Below are positions 6,581-7,593 of a stretch of 7,593 bases of DNA, in pieces. Made by a program: the position numbers and the translations under genes. Positions within the stretch are counted from its first letter, which is position 1; each line of letters starts with the position of its first letter. Origin of the DNA: Hydrocurvibacter sp036169815 (GTDB taxonomy: Bacteria; Campylobacterota; Campylobacteria; Campylobacterales; Sulfurimonadaceae); the NCBI GenBank assembly GCA_036169815.1, contig JAVHOA010000115.1:1-7593 (forward strand), given 5' to 3'. The notes beneath the pieces were generated by a model, which searched no databases, was not told where the DNA came from, and saw nothing but the letters and a program-made list of their open reading frames with translations.

Positions 6581-7519
6581 TTATTCAAATTCATCGCTGG
6601 ATTGCCCGAGCTCGCCGTTACGATTTTTAATTAGCCCTTGATTGCTAGCATCTTGCTTTTTGGTTTTTTCTAAGAGTTCGTAGAAATTATCAAATCTTGC
6701 TTTTGCAGAAAGAACGAGTTCATCTTTTGCGCCTCCATGGCTGAGCGCCATAGTGTAGTTATCATTTGCATTGTCTAGGCCGCTGAGATCTTCACTGACA
6801 CTTGCTTGCGCTTCATAAAGAATAGCAAGATCATAGTAGAAGTTCATATCACGCTCCCCTTTGTATTTTTCCATCGCTTTGATGGCACCTTTGTAGTTTT
6901 TGCTTTGCGCATACCCTATCACAAAAGAGATATCATCAGGAAGGGTTTTAAACTCTCTGAGTTGGAATGTTTTAAGCGGAGAGATATCAGCGATGAAATC
7001 TTCTACCACATCATTGACCGCTTGGGATGCTAAGATAGACTCGCTTGGAAGATTTGTTGCATCTTGCGATTGGCGATTTTTTGTTTTTTTATAGGATTGG
7101 GAGAGGAACTCTTCAGCACCTCGTGAGAGCGTGAAATTGACCTCAAGATCTACAGAACGGGTATTAGCGGTTGTTTTATAGTTGTAGTTTGCGATGTTCA
7201 TAATAAGCATGACATCATTTTCACCTGCAAGAGGGTTGAGTGCAATAAAATTGGTTTGTGTCAATTTATTTTTGATGGAATCAAGCAAAAAATCTTTGAC
7301 TTTTGGAATCGTTCGATCTAAATGAAGAATAGTTGGATTGACAGTAAGAGCCAGATATGCACCACCTGGAATTTTGTCATCTTGTGTGATCATTTTTTTG
7401 ATTTTTGCCTCTTCTCTTGGTGGAGAATAGGATGGAATAGTTATTTTTGCGCCCGTCCCACATCCTGTGATAAGGATTGCGGCAACACTTAAAATAAGCA
7501 ACGAAGATTTTTTATACAA
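6581..7519 (-). CDS. Hypothetical lipoprotein with helical-repeat-like C-terminus
   Basis: This 312-residue protein has a textbook lipoprotein signal peptide (MYKKSSLLILSVAAILITGC, Cys20). The mature part has two regions. Residues about 50-180 look like an alpha/beta domain of the kind found in small outer-membrane lipoproteins, with a strand (AYLALTV), an amphipathic helix (VKDFLLDSIKNKL), a strand pair (DVMLIMNIANYNYK, VDLEVNFTLS) and a final helix (ASQAVNDVVEDFIADI). Residues about 195-285 resemble TPR-type helical pairs, with YKGAIKAMEKY, FYYDLAILYEAQ and ANDNYTMAL. The tail after 290 is polar. I cannot name the family. Translation starts at TTG, justified by AGGAGGG at 7533-7527 with ideal spacing; no in-frame ATG gives a signal peptide. 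It is the first gene of the unit, followed 27 bases later by the 436-aa lipoprotein gene. Confidence 0.8.
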   Translation of the reverse strand: MYKKSSLLILSVAAILITGCGTGAKITIPSYSPPREEAKIKKMITQDDKIPGGAYLALTVNPTILHLDRTIPKVKDFLLDSIKNKLTQTNFIALNPLAGENDVMLIMNIANYNYKTTANTRSVDLEVNFTLSRGAEEFLSQSYKKTKNRQSQDATNLPSESILASQAVNDVVEDFIADISPLKTFQLREFKTLPDDISFVIGYAQSKNYKGAIKAMEKYKGERDMNFYYDLAILYEAQASVSEDLSGLDNANDNYTMALSHGGAKDELVLSAKARFDNFYELLEKTKKQDASNQGLIKNRNGELGQSSDEFE

Positions 7520-7526
7520 ACTTTAG

Positions 7527-7533
7527 CCCTCCT
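7527..7533 (-). promoter_or_regulatory. Strong ribosome binding site fixing a TTG start
   Basis: On the minus strand AGGAGGG lies 7 bases before the TTG at 7519. It is the most complete Shine-Dalgarno sequence in the window and supports this rare start codon, which also gives a complete lipoprotein signal peptide. Confidence 0.75.
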
Positions 7534-7555
7534 GTTTTTGCAATAATAAAAAACA

Positions 7556-7561
7556 AGTATA
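7556..7561 (-). promoter_or_regulatory. Putative promoter (-10 box) of the lipoprotein operon
   Basis: On the minus strand TATACT (7561-7556) is a good -10 hexamer placed 36 bases before the TTG start, giving a leader of about 30 bases that contains the ribosome site. Upstream sequence is AT-rich (CTTCTTTAAATAAG) without a clear -35 box, as is common in Campylobacterota. A second hexamer, TATTAT at 7548-7543, is an alternative. No operator or sigma-54/sigma-28 pattern was seen. The window ends 32 bases further on, so upstream control elements could be missing. Confidence 0.42.
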
Positions 7562-7593
7562 GTTTGCGCTTATTTAAAGAAGACTGAAAGGCC

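Overview
The window looks like chromosomal DNA from a member of the Campylobacterota (Epsilonproteobacteria). Base composition is moderately AT-rich, intergenic gaps are tight, and an LPP20-family lipoprotein and a FapA/DUF342 protein are present. A free-living, Sulfurospirillum-like organism is my best guess from overall protein character. This is inference; there is no rRNA or other strong marker here. I see no tRNA, rRNA, CRISPR array, insertion sequence or attachment site. No non-coding stretch exceeds about 110 bases.

Layout. (1) Positions 1-84 hold a hairpin that may end an upstream transcript, and a plausible promoter. (2) Positions 85-1884, plus strand, encode a FapA-family (DUF342) protein with a beta-helix core, a long coiled coil and a small C-terminal domain. 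(3) On the minus strand, converging on it with a 14-base gap, is a two-gene unit: a DUF481 outer-membrane beta-barrel protein (3326-4072) followed 11 bases later by an aldehyde dehydrogenase (1899-3314). (4) A 108-base gap (4073-4180) holds a strong inverted repeat and a weak promoter candidate. (5) The right half, all minus strand, is a compact three-gene lipoprotein unit read from 7519 down to 4181. It encodes an unrecognised 312-aa lipoprotein with a helical-repeat-like C-terminus, an unrecognised 436-aa coiled-coil lipoprotein, and a 342-aa LPP20-family lipoprotein. Each has a signal peptide ending in a lipobox cysteine, and the gaps are 27 and 33 bases.

How the genes fit together. The three lipoproteins are probably co-transcribed from a promoter near 7556 and could form one envelope complex. 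Their order and shared export route support this, but nothing in the sequence reveals the function. The aldehyde dehydrogenase has all expected catalytic residues. It looks most like the lactaldehyde/glyceraldehyde-3-phosphate-type branch of the superfamily; the substrate is not determined. Its pairing with a DUF481 porin-like protein may be no more than operon economy. The FapA-family gene stands alone, with no flagellar gene beside it in this window.

The most interesting item is the three-lipoprotein operon, two of whose members I cannot assign to a family. Nothing here amounts to a clear new defence, mobile or RNA-based system.
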